Shown: positions 1 to 8,894 of the stretch, one piece after another
Numbering within the stretch: position 1 is the stretch's first letter
Layout: every line of letters starts with the position of its first letter
Assembly (NCBI RefSeq): GCF_004117855.1
Contig: NZ_QWBW01000012.1
Coordinates: 62,001-126,000 of the forward strand
Reading direction: 5' to 3'
Source: Modicisalibacter coralii
Lineage (GTDB): Bacteria; Pseudomonadota; Gammaproteobacteria; Pseudomonadales; Halomonadaceae
DNA: 64,000 nt
The notes under the pieces: model-generated
The model's input: only the letters and a program-made list of their open reading frames with translations
The model's database searches: none
Told to the model about the DNA's origin: nothing
Program-made: the position numbers and the translations under genes

Positions 1-1
1 C

Positions 2-1246
2 GATGCCCCCGGCTGGGGGCTGGCCGGCGGCCTGGGGCTGTTCGTGTTCATCCACCTGCGTCACCTGCGCGAACTCTACGTCTGGCTGACCTATCACCCC
101 GGCCGCGAGCCGCCGGTGGGCAGCGGCGTGTGGGGCGACCTGTTCGACCGACTCTACAAGTACCAGAAGACCCAGCGGATGACCCAGGAACGGCTGCGCG
201 ACGTGATCCGCCGCGTCCAGGAGTCCTCCGAGGCGATGCGCGACAGCGTGGTGATGCTCGACAGCCGCGGCGACCTGGAGTGGTGGAATACCGCCGCCGA
301 GCGGATGCTCGGTTTCCAGACCCGCCACGACCGCGGTCAGCACATCACCAATCTGCTGCGCGACCCGCGCTTCGTCGACTACTTCTACGCCCGCGACTAT
401 CGCGAGCCGCTGACCCTGCCCTCGCCGATCCGCGACGACCTGGTCCTGCAGTTCCAGATCACCCTCTACGGCGACGACGAACGCCTGGTGATGGCCCGCG
501 ACATCACCCGCCTGCACCGCCTGGAGCAGATGCGCCGCGACTTCGTCGCCAACGTCTCCCATGAGCTGCGCACGCCGCTGACCGTGCTCGCCGGCTATCT
601 CGAGACCTACACCGAGTACGCCGATCAACTACCGCCGCGGTGGCGGCGCGGGCTCTCTCAGATGCAGGAACAGACCACGCGCATGCAGAATCTGGTCAAC
701 GACCTGTTGCTGCTCTCGCGGCTCGAGACCGATCACCAGACCGAGCGCTCCACCCCGGTGGCGATCGACGACCTGCTGGAGAGCGTGCGCCGGGATACCG
801 TCGCGCTCTCGGAGGGACGCCACAGCGTCCATGTCGAGATCGAGGATCCGCGCCGGCTCTCGGGGGTCGAGCAGGAACTGCGCAGCGCCGTCTCCAACCT
901 GGCGTTCAACGCCGTGCGTTACACCCCCGAAGACAGCACCATCACCCTGCGATGGCGCGCCTGGCAGGAGGGCGCCGCGCTGGAGGTCGAGGACGACGGC
1001 GAGGGTATCGATCCGGTGCACATCCCGCGGCTCACCGAACGCTTCTACCGCGTCGACAAGGGCCGCAGCGCCGCCACCGGCGGTACCGGCCTGGGCCTGG
1101 CGATCGTCAAGCACGTATTGCTGCGCCATGACGCACGCCTGGAGATCGACTCCAATCCCGGCGAGGGCGCGCTGTTCCGCTGCGTGTTCCCCGCCGAGCG
1201 GCTGATCGAGGCCGACCCGGCGCTGGCCGACGCACAGCGGGCCTGA
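2..1246 (+). CDS. phoR: PhoR phosphate-regulon sensor histidine kinase (5' end cut by window)
   Basis: Membrane sensor kinase that phosphorylates PhoB under phosphate limitation. The frame is already open at base 2, so the N-terminus is missing; 414 residues are visible. They begin with the end of a hydrophobic segment (GLGLFVFIH), followed by a PAS-like region with VVMLDSRGDLEWWN, the H-box ANVSHELRTPL with the phospho-acceptor His near visible residue 187, the N-box NLAFNAVRYTPE, and the G-boxes DDGEGI and GGTGLGLAIVKH. PhoR assignment rests on this architecture and on the pst-phoU genes 7 kb downstream; phoB would be expected just upstream, outside the window. The next gene is convergent, 12 bp away. 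Confidence 0.88.
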   Translation, partial: DAPGWGLAGGLGLFVFIHLRHLRELYVWLTYHPGREPPVGSGVWGDLFDRLYKYQKTQRMTQERLRDVIRRVQESSEAMRDSVVMLDSRGDLEWWNTAAERMLGFQTRHDRGQHITNLLRDPRFVDYFYARDYREPLTLPSPIRDDLVLQFQITLYGDDERLVMARDITRLHRLEQMRRDFVANVSHELRTPLTVLAGYLETYTEYADQLPPRWRRGLSQMQEQTTRMQNLVNDLLLLSRLETDHQTERSTPVAIDDLLESVRRDTVALSEGRHSVHVEIEDPRRLSGVEQELRSAVSNLAFNAVRYTPEDSTITLRWRAWQEGAALEVEDDGEGIDPVHIPRLTERFYRVDKGRSAATGGTGLGLAIVKHVLLRHDARLEIDSNPGEGALFRCVFPAERLIEADPALADAQRA

Positions 1247-1258
1247 CGGCCGAGCCAC

Positions 1259-2050
1259 TCACGCGTCCCGCTGCTTGCCGAAGGGTATGCACAGCGGCGT
1301 GTGAAAGAACGGATCCTCGATCACCCGGCACTCCAGCTGGAAGATCTCGCGTACCCGCTCGCGGGTGATCACCGCCGGCGGCGCCCCCTGGGCATGAACC
1401 CGGCCATCGCGAACCGCGACGATGTGATCGGCGTAGCGACACGCCAGATTGAGGTCGTGCAGGACCATGACGATGGTCTTGCCGGCCTCGCGGTTGAGCG
1501 ACTTCAGCAGCTCCAGCACTTCCATCTGATGGGTCAGGTCGAGAAACGAGGTGGGCTCGTCGAGCAGCATCAGCGGGGTGTCCTGGGCCACCGCCATGGC
1601 AATCCAGGCCCGCTGGCGCTGACCGCCGGAGAGGGTTTCGACCCGACGTTGCGCCTGGTCGCGCATGGCGGTGCGTTCCAGCGCGTCATCGACCCGGCGC
1701 TCGTCCTCCTCGGACCACTGCGAAAGCCAGCTCTGATGCGGGTGGCGCCCGAGGCACACCAGCTGGCGCACGCTGATGCCCTCCGGCGCCACCGGATGCT
1801 GCGGCAGCAGCGAGAGGACCCGCGCCACGGCCCGGGTCGAACGCCGGCGAATGTCGTGGCCATCGAGGCTGACCTGGCCCTGCCAGGGATCGAGCAGGCG
1901 CGCCAGCGCCTTGAGCAGGGTGCTCTTGCCGCAGCCATTGCTACCGACCAGCACCGAGATGCGCCCCTCCGGCAGGTCCAGCGACAGATCGCGCAGGATG
2001 GTCCGGCGCTGATAGCCCAGGGTGAGTCGGCGTGCGGAAATCGTCGTCAT
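1259..2050 (-). CDS. Siderophore ABC transporter ATP-binding protein (FecE/FhuC family)
   Basis: Cytoplasmic ATPase that energises ferric-siderophore uptake with the two permeases encoded upstream. It has 263 residues, normal for the family. Walker A is GSNGCGKST (Lys42), the signature is LSGGQRQR, and Walker B is LMLLDEPTSFLDL, followed by the switch His in VLHDLNLA. It is the last gene of a minus-strand operon (receptor, binding protein, permease, permease, ATPase) and is one base from the preceding permease stop. The exact siderophore cannot be read from the sequence. Confidence 0.9.
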   Translation of the reverse strand: MTTISARRLTLGYQRRTILRDLSLDLPEGRISVLVGSNGCGKSTLLKALARLLDPWQGQVSLDGHDIRRRSTRAVARVLSLLPQHPVAPEGISVRQLVCLGRHPHQSWLSQWSEEDERRVDDALERTAMRDQAQRRVETLSGGQRQRAWIAMAVAQDTPLMLLDEPTSFLDLTHQMEVLELLKSLNREAGKTIVMVLHDLNLACRYADHIVAVRDGRVHAQGAPPAVITRERVREIFQLECRVIEDPFFHTPLCIPFGKQRDA

Positions 2051-2051
2051 G

Positions 2052-3080
2052 CTAGCTTGCCTGTCGCAGCAGGAGTCCCAGGAAGAACGGCGCCCCGATG
2101 GCCGCCACGAAGATGCCCGCCGGCAGGTCCAGCGGCAGGCACAGCGTGCGCCCGGCCAGGTCCGCCAGCATCACCAGGCACGCGCCGAGGACGCACGCCA
2201 TGACCACCTGCGCGGCGCCGGGGGCCCTCACCAGGCGCCGCGCCAGGTGCGGCGCGACCAGACCGACGAAGGCCATCGCCCCGCCCCAGGCCACCGCGAT
2301 ACCGGCCAGGCTCGCCGCCAGGATCATCAGCGCGGCGCGCACGACCTGTACGCGCACGCCGATGCCGACCGCCAGGGCGTCGTCCAGCGCGGCCAGCAAC
2401 GCGAAGCGCACCAGCGGTGCCATGACCGCCACGGCGAGGGCGAACCACAGCGCCAGTTGGCCGACATCCGGCCAGTTGCCGCCGTAGACGCTGCCGGTCA
2501 GCCAGACATAGGCCGACAGCGTGGTCGACAACGGGCTGGAGACCAGCACGAAGGTCGTCACCGCCCCCAGCAGCGCGGAAAGGCCGATACCCGTCAGCAC
2601 CAGCCGCAGCGGCGTCACGCCGCGCCGCCAGGCCATCAGATAGACGACGCAGGCGGCGAACAGCGCGCCGCTGGCCGCCGCCAGCGGCAACCACCGGCTG
2701 CCCAGGTCGGCGGCCAGAAACGCGAAGTAGCCGACCGCCGCGGCGCTCGCGCCGCTGGTCACGCCCAGGGTGTCGGGCGAGGCCAGCGGATTGCGCATCA
2801 CCTGTTGCAGCAGCCAGCCGGACAGCGCCAGCGCGCCGCCCACCAGGGCGCCCAGCAGGGTCCGGGGCAGGCGCAGTTGCCAGACGATCAGGCCAAGATC
2901 GCTGTGCGGCGTGGCCAGTGCCGAAGCCAGCGCGCCCGGGGCCAGCGGAATCCGGCCCAGCGCCAGGCAGGCGAGCAGCGTCAGCCCCGCCGCTCCCAGC
3001 ACGATCAGCACGCGCCGCCAGGGTCGCCAGACGACGGCCCGCGAGAAGCCCCCGAGTCGCAGCGCGCCGACCTCAGCCAT
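2052..3080 (-). CDS. Siderophore ABC transporter permease (FecCD family), second copy
   Basis: Inner-membrane permease of the BtuC/FecCD type: 342 residues with about nine to ten hydrophobic helices. Family motifs include LRLPRTLLGALVGGALALSG, RNPLASPDTLGVTSGA and VGLVAPHLARRLV, the last in the loop that contacts the ATPase. It overlaps the 3' end of the upstream permease by 8 bp, which implies translational coupling. The two permeases probably form a heterodimer, as FecC/FecD or FepD/FepG do. Confidence 0.88.
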   Translation of the reverse strand: MAEVGALRLGGFSRAVVWRPWRRVLIVLGAAGLTLLACLALGRIPLAPGALASALATPHSDLGLIVWQLRLPRTLLGALVGGALALSGWLLQQVMRNPLASPDTLGVTSGASAAAVGYFAFLAADLGSRWLPLAAASGALFAACVVYLMAWRRGVTPLRLVLTGIGLSALLGAVTTFVLVSSPLSTTLSAYVWLTGSVYGGNWPDVGQLALWFALAVAVMAPLVRFALLAALDDALAVGIGVRVQVVRAALMILAASLAGIAVAWGGAMAFVGLVAPHLARRLVRAPGAAQVVMACVLGACLVMLADLAGRTLCLPLDLPAGIFVAAIGAPFFLGLLLRQAS

Positions 3081-4059
3081 GCGCCGCCCCCTGGCGTCTC
3101 AACAGCGCCATGAACACCGGCGCGCCGACCAGCGCGGTCATCACCCCGATCGGCACCTCGCCCGGCAGGATCAGCGTGCGCGCGGCCACGTCGGCCAGCA
3201 ACAGCAATATCGCGCCCAGCAGGGCGGCGACCGGCAGCCAGTGACGATGGTCCGGCGTCGACACGCGTCGCGCGACGTGCGGCACGATCAGTCCGACGAA
3301 GGCGATGTTGCCGGCCATGGTCACCGCCGAGCCGGCCAGCGCAACGACCAGCACGATCGACACGAGCTGCAGCCGGCGTACCGCCACCCCTGCGCCGATC
3401 GCCACCGCCTCGCCGGCGGCCAGCACGTTCCACGGTCGCAGGCACGGGCCGCACGCCAGCAGCGCGGCCAGCGCCAGCAGCATCAGCGGCCAGACATCCG
3501 CCAGCGGCCGCCCGGACACCGAACCGGCCAGCCAGAACAGCACCGCGTCCAGGCCCTGCTGGTCGATCACCAGCAATGCCTGACTGAAGGCCTGAAAGAG
3601 CGCGGTCAACGCGGCGCCGGCCAGGATCAGCCGCAGCGGGCTCGACTCGCCGGGCCGACGCATGGCGATCCAGCCCACCAGCAGCGAGGCCAGCGCGGCG
3701 CCGGCGAAGGCACCGACGTTGGCCAGCCATCCCGGCAGCGCGCCGCCCAGGGTGACCAGGACGACCACCGCGAACAACGCGCCGGCGTTGATGCCCAACA
3801 GGCCGGGCGACGCCAGGGGGTTGCGGGTCAGGGTCTGCATGATGCCGCCCGCCACGCCCAGGGCGGCGCCCACCGCCAGGGCCACCAGCGTGCGCGACAG
3901 GCGGGTGGTGCGAACCAGCAGGGCGTCGACGTCGGTCGGCGACGGCGCCCACAGGGCCTGCCCGACCGTCAGCGGATCGAGCCAGCGGGCACCGGCCATC
4001 AGGCTCAACAGCACCGCGCCCGCCAGGACCGCGATCAGCGGAAGCAGCCGTCGACTCAT
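3073..4059 (-). CDS. Siderophore ABC transporter permease (FecCD family), first copy
   Basis: Partner inner-membrane permease of 328 residues and about nine helices, with RLSRTLVALAVGAALGVAGG, TRNPLASPGLLGINAGA and VGLIVPHVARRV. The start MSRRLLPLIAVL was chosen because its ATG overlaps the TGA of the binding-protein gene (ATGA) and begins directly at the first membrane helix. The longer open frame upstream has no membrane or family signature. It lies between the binding protein and the second permease. Confidence 0.88.
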   Translation of the reverse strand: MSRRLLPLIAVLAGAVLLSLMAGARWLDPLTVGQALWAPSPTDVDALLVRTTRLSRTLVALAVGAALGVAGGIMQTLTRNPLASPGLLGINAGALFAVVVLVTLGGALPGWLANVGAFAGAALASLLVGWIAMRRPGESSPLRLILAGAALTALFQAFSQALLVIDQQGLDAVLFWLAGSVSGRPLADVWPLMLLALAALLACGPCLRPWNVLAAGEAVAIGAGVAVRRLQLVSIVLVVALAGSAVTMAGNIAFVGLIVPHVARRVSTPDHRHWLPVAALLGAILLLLADVAARTLILPGEVPIGVMTALVGAPVFMALLRRQGAAHG

Positions 4060-4988
4060 GCCCGGCCCTCGTCGGCCTCGTCCAGCCAGGCCGCCACGTC
4101 GTCGAGCATCGCGAACACGCCGAGGATGCCGCCCGAGAGACTCCACGCCACCGGATCGACCGACCATACCCGGCCGTGGCTCGGCGCGGACAGCCGTTGC
4201 CACAGGGGGTGGCCGCGCAGGCGCCGATAGTGCGCCACGGCGGCCTGACTGCGCGACCGGTCGAGCACGAAGAAGACGTCGGCATCGAGCGCCGGCAGGC
4301 TCTCGACCCCGCCCACCTCGAGGATCACGCCGTCGGCGTCGCGCGCGGCCCGGTTCCAGACGAAGCCGAGATCGGCCAGTACCGAGCCGCCGAAGCTCGA
4401 GGCCAGGTAACTGCGGATCGCATTGCCGCGAATGTCCAGCAGCGACACGCTCAGCGGCCAGCGATCCGCGAAACGCGCCCGCAGGCGACGACGCAGTGCC
4501 GTCATGCGGCTCGCCAGGCGCGCCTGCAGGTACGCCGCCCGCGGCTCGCGATCCAGTACGCCGGCCAGGGTCGCGAGGGTGCGCCGGTAGTGGTAGATGT
4601 CGTCGAGCATGGCCACCGGCGCCAGCGCCGAGAGCAACGGCGCGATGCGCTGGTGACGAAAGCGCGAGGCGACGATCAGGTCGGGCTCGAGCAGCGCGAT
4701 GTCCTCGAGACTGGGCTGGGTTTCCAGCCCGACCAGGGTCACGCCGTCGAGCGCCTCGCGCAGGTAGGGGTAGATCGGCTTGTCCTGCCACGACTCGACC
4801 ACCCCCACCGGCGTCACCCCCAGCGCCACCAGCGTGTCGGTCGCCCCCTGGAACAGGCTCACCACGCGGACCGGCGCGGCCTTCGAACGGCCCCCGGCCA
4901 GCGCCGGCAAGGCGCCCAGGGCCATCAGCAGGCCCAGGAAACGCCGTCGCGACGGCGCATCCGGCAAGACGTCCTCACAGCGACTCAT
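4056..4988 (-). CDS. Iron-siderophore periplasmic binding protein (FhuD/FecB-like)
   Basis: Captures the ferric siderophore in the periplasm and hands it to the FecCD permeases. From the chosen ATG (MSRCEDVLPD) it has 310 residues. A twin-arginine motif, SRRRFLGLL, precedes a hydrophobic stretch and ALAGG, suggesting Tat export. The mature part starts with VRVVSLFQGATDTLVALGVTPVGVV, typical of helical-backbone (cluster A) binding proteins, and contains PSLEDIALLEPDLIVAS. An alternative upstream start would bury the signal peptide and overlap the receptor gene. The receptor gene ends 10 bp upstream. Confidence 0.86.
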   Translation of the reverse strand: MSRCEDVLPDAPSRRRFLGLLMALGALPALAGGRSKAAPVRVVSLFQGATDTLVALGVTPVGVVESWQDKPIYPYLREALDGVTLVGLETQPSLEDIALLEPDLIVASRFRHQRIAPLLSALAPVAMLDDIYHYRRTLATLAGVLDREPRAAYLQARLASRMTALRRRLRARFADRWPLSVSLLDIRGNAIRSYLASSFGGSVLADLGFVWNRAARDADGVILEVGGVESLPALDADVFFVLDRSRSQAAVAHYRRLRGHPLWQRLSAPSHGRVWSVDPVAWSLSGGILGVFAMLDDVAAWLDEADEGRA

Positions 4989-4998
4989 GGGACCGGGC

Positions 4999-7131
4999 TC
5001 AAAAGTCGACGCTGTAGCCCACACGCAGCGTCCGGCCACGACCGGCAAAGTAGCGGTCGTTCATGTAATCCGCATTGGCGCTGTCCAGGGCGCTCTGGGA
5101 GTAGTAGGTGATGTAGCGCTTGTCGAACAGGTTGGCCACGGCGAGATCGACGCGCCCGACCGGCAAGCGATAACCGACCGCCGCGTCGACCAGGGTGTAG
5201 CCGTCGAAATCCAGATCCCAGCCGTTGGCGCTGTCGTCGAAGTCCTTGTCGAAGGCATGGTTGACCTGGATGAAGGTCGACCACCGGGGCGTCCAGTCGG
5301 CCGACCAGCTGGCCACCAGACGATCCGGCGCCACGTTCAGGCCGTTGAGCCGGGCGTCGAGGGTGCCGTCGTCGTTGCTGTCATAGCGGCCACGCATGTG
5401 CGAGTAGGCCAGTCGCGAGCGGTGGCGCTCGTTGAACCGGTAATCGAGCGAGGCTTCGATACCCTCGATCTCGGTCTTCTCGCGCTGCATCTCGAAAACG
5501 CCGTCGTTGGTCGTCAACCGCGAGCCGAAGTCGGAGGAGGAGAGGTAGTAGCTCAACTCGCCGCTGAGGCGCCCGTTGTCGTAGCGGACGCCGGTCTCGA
5601 TGTTGTCGGTGACGATCGGGCGCAGGTTCTCGATGTCACCGACCGAACTGCCCGGCGTGTCGATGCCGCGCAGTACCCGCCCGACGTCGGGAATGGTGAA
5701 CCCTTCCGAGTAGTTGGCGAACAGGCTCCAGTCGTCCACCGGCCGCCAGATCACCCCGGCGTTGAACAGGGTGTCGTTGAAGCTCGGCGAACCGCCTTCG
5801 ACATCGACGCCGTTGTTGGCCGCCACGGTACGGTAGCCGTCGATGTCGAGCTTGGCATATTCATAACGCGCGCCGGCCGAGAAGGTCAGGGCATCGACCG
5901 GACTGAAGTCGACCTGCATGAAGGGGGACAGATCGGTGTAATCCACCGGCGGCACGTAGGTGCGGTCGGTAAGCCACAGATATTGCTCGGTCTCGTCGCG
6001 CAGGACGTCGAAACCCAGGGTCAGTTTGACTCGATCGGCCCACAGGTCGTCCCTGGTCAACGACGACTTGATGCCGTACTTGCGGGTCTCCGCCATGGAC
6101 TGGTCGTAGAGCGTGCCCACCGGGGCAATGGCGGGATCCTGGAAGCTGCCGGAGTCGGTGGCACCGAACAGCGATTCGTAATCCTGGTAGAAACCGAGCA
6201 CGTTCAGATGCATACCCGCGAGATCGTAGTCGTCCCAGGTCAGGCCGGTGGTCCACACCCGGTTGAAGGGGGCGTCCCCCGGCGGATCGCCGCGCTCCGA
6301 GGTGGTGGCGATGTCTGCCTGGCGATCGCCGGTGACGCTGAGGTACTCGTCCTCGCCCTCGATGCGATAGTGATTGACGCTGAACTGCAGACGGCGGTCG
6401 TCGCCGAACCAGTAGGCGACCTTGCCGAACAGGTCGTAGGCCTCGGAATTCATCAGGTCGCCCTGAGTATTGTCGACGCCGACCGGACGATCGTCGCCAT
6501 CGAGGTACAGCCCGCGGTCCTCGTAGCTCATGGAGAACACGTAGTCGGCCGCTCCCCGGTTGCCACTGAAACCGTAGTCGGTGCGATAACTGGCGGTGTC
6601 GGCATCGAATTCCGAGGTCGGCGTGGTGACCCGGGTCTCGAAGTGCTGATTGAACGAACCGGGTTCCGGGCGCCGGGTGACCAGATTGATCACGCCACCT
6701 GCCGCCCCCAGGCCGTTGGTGGCATTCGCCCCCTTGATCACTTCGATGTGGTCGACCATCGAGAAATCGATGGTATGCAGTTCGCGGCCGGTGGGACGCA
6801 GCGGATTGGACTGCGGAATGCCGTCGATCAGGACCAGCGGCGTACGCCCCCGCAGGGACTCGCCGCTGCCGCTCATCTTCTGACGGGGCGGCGCATAGCT
6901 CGGCAGCAGGTTGCTGAGTATCTCGGACGAATCCGAGGTGATGCGCTGTTGCTGTTCCAGTTCCTCTCGGGTGATGAGCCGTATCACCTGAGGGGTGTCT
7001 TCTCGAGTCTCGCCCGAGCGGGTCGCCGTCACCACCAGTGGGTCCATCGCCATGTCGCTGGCCGCCTGCGCCATACCGCCGCCCGTGAGAAGGCCACAGC
7101 CAACCACGAGAGGAATTGTCGTCTTTCGCAT
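4999..7131 (-). CDS. TonB-dependent ferric-siderophore receptor
   Basis: Outer-membrane gated barrel importing a ferric siderophore with energy from TonB. It has 710 residues from MRKTTIPLVV, chosen because AAGGA sits just upstream; a Met seven codons earlier lacks a ribosome site. A signal peptide ends near MAQAASD, a TonB-box-like DPLVVTATRS follows, then a plug domain (LVLIDGIPQSNPL, VEVIK-like VIKGANATNGLGAAGGVINLVTR) and a long beta-barrel with KVEGIE-like repeats. It ends in the aromatic terminal signature LRVGYSVDF. It is first in the iron operon, behind a Fur-box-like site. The siderophore is not identifiable; the family includes catecholate and hydroxamate receptors. Confidence 0.9.
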   Translation of the reverse strand: MRKTTIPLVVGCGLLTGGGMAQAASDMAMDPLVVTATRSGETREDTPQVIRLITREELEQQQRITSDSSEILSNLLPSYAPPRQKMSGSGESLRGRTPLVLIDGIPQSNPLRPTGRELHTIDFSMVDHIEVIKGANATNGLGAAGGVINLVTRRPEPGSFNQHFETRVTTPTSEFDADTASYRTDYGFSGNRGAADYVFSMSYEDRGLYLDGDDRPVGVDNTQGDLMNSEAYDLFGKVAYWFGDDRRLQFSVNHYRIEGEDEYLSVTGDRQADIATTSERGDPPGDAPFNRVWTTGLTWDDYDLAGMHLNVLGFYQDYESLFGATDSGSFQDPAIAPVGTLYDQSMAETRKYGIKSSLTRDDLWADRVKLTLGFDVLRDETEQYLWLTDRTYVPPVDYTDLSPFMQVDFSPVDALTFSAGARYEYAKLDIDGYRTVAANNGVDVEGGSPSFNDTLFNAGVIWRPVDDWSLFANYSEGFTIPDVGRVLRGIDTPGSSVGDIENLRPIVTDNIETGVRYDNGRLSGELSYYLSSSDFGSRLTTNDGVFEMQREKTEIEGIEASLDYRFNERHRSRLAYSHMRGRYDSNDDGTLDARLNGLNVAPDRLVASWSADWTPRWSTFIQVNHAFDKDFDDSANGWDLDFDGYTLVDAAVGYRLPVGRVDLAVANLFDKRYITYYSQSALDSANADYMNDRYFAGRGRTLRVGYSVDF

Positions 7132-7217
7132 GATCCTTGCCCTGTGTCGCATTCTTGGCGCTCTTCGTGGGGTCGCGTCGCGACGACAACCCTACCAGGC
7201 AAGAAGCGAACATCAAG

Positions 7218-7236
7218 ACAAATGATAACAATTTTT
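7218..7236. promoter_or_regulatory. Fur-box-like operator ahead of the siderophore operon
   Basis: An AT-rich patch about 90 bp upstream of the receptor start, in otherwise GC-rich DNA. Aligned by eye to the 19-bp Fur consensus it matches 12 of 19 positions, including an uninterrupted central ATGATAA. Iron repression of a TonB receptor operon is the expected arrangement. The rest of 7132-7334, between the receptor and cysZ, shows no gene. Confidence 0.6.
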
Positions 7237-7334
7237 ATTCAAATAAAAGCCATGAGTGACATTGACTTCAGACGACCCGCCATCACCAACGGCATGAGCC
7301 GGCAAGCACGGCGGCGTGCCGCCGCGCCCACACC

Positions 7335-8060
7335 TCATTGCGCGACCGGCAGATCCCGATAATGCTGCTGCCACATCAGTACCGCGCCGGCCACCGCGCC
7401 GGGCAGCAGCAACAGGTTGAGTACCGGCACCCAGCTCGCCGCCATCACCCAGCCGCCGAAGGTCAGCGTCGGCCACCAGCGCGCGCGCAGGCGGCGCTTC
7501 ATGTCGGCGAAGCTGACCAGGTTGTTGTCCATCGGGTAGTCGAGGTAGGTGATCGCCATCATCCACGCCGAGAACGCCGCCCACAGAAAGGGCATCACCA
7601 GGTTCAGCCCGGGGACGAAGCCCAGCAGGAACAGCAGCGCCATGCGCGGCAGGATGTAGGCCAGCTTGACCAGCTCGCGGCCCAGGGCGTCGATGGCGGT
7701 ACGCGCGAAGCCGCGATCGTCGAGCGGGGCGCGCCCGGTGACCCGGCGCTCGACCTTCTCGGCGAGAAAGCCGTAGAAGGGCGCGGCGATCAGGTTGGAG
7801 ACCAGCGTGAAGGTGAAGAACACCACCACGGCGAGACTCACCACCAGCAGCGGCCAGATCAGCCACTCGAGCCAGTTCAGCCACTCGGGGACCTTGAGCA
7901 TCCAGTAGTCGAGCCAGCCGCCGAAATTGTCGAGTAGATAGACGATGGTGCCGACGTAGAGCAGCAGGTTGGCGACGATCGGCAGAAAGACATAGCGCCG
8001 CAGGCCCGGCGAGAGCACCAGACGGGTGCCCCGGGACAGGGCGGTGAGAGCATTGAGCAT
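7335..8060 (-). CDS. cysZ: CysZ-type sulfate transporter
   Basis: Inner-membrane protein of 241 residues of the CysZ/EI24 family, which in E. coli supplies sulfate for cysteine synthesis. It has about four long hydrophobic segments (YVFLPIVANLLLYVGTIVYLL, WPLLVVSLAVVVFFTFTLVS and two in the C-terminal half). The family stretch LVSNLIAAPFYGFLAEKVE and the conserved PFLWAAFSAWMMAITYLDYPMD are present. It stands alone between the iron operon and the phosphate operon, on the same strand as both. Family assignment is firm; substrate is by homology. Confidence 0.85.
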   Translation of the reverse strand: MLNALTALSRGTRLVLSPGLRRYVFLPIVANLLLYVGTIVYLLDNFGGWLDYWMLKVPEWLNWLEWLIWPLLVVSLAVVVFFTFTLVSNLIAAPFYGFLAEKVERRVTGRAPLDDRGFARTAIDALGRELVKLAYILPRMALLFLLGFVPGLNLVMPFLWAAFSAWMMAITYLDYPMDNNLVSFADMKRRLRARWWPTLTFGGWVMAASWVPVLNLLLLPGAVAGAVLMWQQHYRDLPVAQ

Positions 8061-8089
8061 AGCGCGTGATCCGAGCGGCCTGACGAAAC

Positions 8090-8139
8090 GGCCGTCGCAC
8101 GGGCGACGGCCGGAAGACGCTGGCGGGCTCGCCCGCCAG
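8090..8139 (-). terminator. Two adjacent hairpins after phoU
   Basis: Two perfect 9-bp stems lie back to back just after the phoU stop: 8120-8128 pairs with 8131-8139 (2-base loop), and 8090-8098 pairs with 8103-8111 (4-base loop). Only a weak T-rich tract follows on the minus strand, so this may be a terminator or a 3' stabilising structure for the pst transcript. Confidence 0.4.
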
Positions 8140-8143
8140 GCCG

Positions 8144-8872
8144 CTAACCTTTGCGCTTCAGAGTCTCGTCGTCAAGCGACTCGACGTCGCTGTGGCGGAT
8201 GTCGAGCCCCTTGACCAGGTAGATCACGTACTCGGCGAGGTTGTCGGCATGATCGCCGATGCGCTCCAGGGCACGCAGGATCCACATCACGCTGAGGATC
8301 GAGGTGATCGAGCGCGGATCCTCCATCATGAAGGTCACCAGCGAGCGCATCGCGGTGGAGTACTCGCTGTCCACGGCGTCGTCCTCCTGGACCACCTTGA
8401 GCGCCAGCTCGGTGTCGAAACGGGCGAAGGCGGTCAGGGCGTCGCGCACCATCTTGCGCACGTGTTCGCTGATGTGACGGACCTCGACGAAGCCGCGTGC
8501 GGTGAGGCCCGACTCGGCCAGCGACAGGGCGTTGCGGGCGATCTTGCTGGCCTCGTCGCCGATCCGCTCGAGATCCGAGGTGGCGCGGATCACCGCCAGC
8601 ACCAGCCGCAGGTCGGAGGCCGCCGGCTGGCGGCGTGCCAGGACCCGCGTGCATTCCTCGTCGATCTTGAGCTGCATGTCGTTGACCGCCCGGTCGTTGT
8701 CGGTCACGCGCTCGGCCAGACGGCTGTCGCTGTCGAGCAGCGCGGCAATCGCATCCTGCACCTGCTTCTCGACCAGCCCGCCCATCGCCATCAGATGGGT
8801 CTTGAGCTCCTCGAGCTCCTGGTTGAACTGGTTGGAAATGTGCTGGCTGTGGGTATCGCTGGTGATGTCCAT
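8144..8872 (-). CDS. phoU: PhoU phosphate-signalling regulator
   Basis: Peripheral membrane regulator that links the Pst transporter to PhoR and keeps the kinase off when phosphate is plentiful. It has 242 residues in two three-helix PhoU domains, each with its metal-binding motif: ERIGDEASKIA in the first half and ERIGDHADNLAEYV in the second. A GGAGGA ribosome site lies a few bases before the ATG. It is last in the pst operon, 22 bp after pstB. Confidence 0.96.
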   Translation of the reverse strand: MDITSDTHSQHISNQFNQELEELKTHLMAMGGLVEKQVQDAIAALLDSDSRLAERVTDNDRAVNDMQLKIDEECTRVLARRQPAASDLRLVLAVIRATSDLERIGDEASKIARNALSLAESGLTARGFVEVRHISEHVRKMVRDALTAFARFDTELALKVVQEDDAVDSEYSTAMRSLVTFMMEDPRSITSILSVMWILRALERIGDHADNLAEYVIYLVKGLDIRHSDVESLDDETLKRKG

Positions 8873-8894
8873 GATTCCTCCGGGGCCGCGCCGC

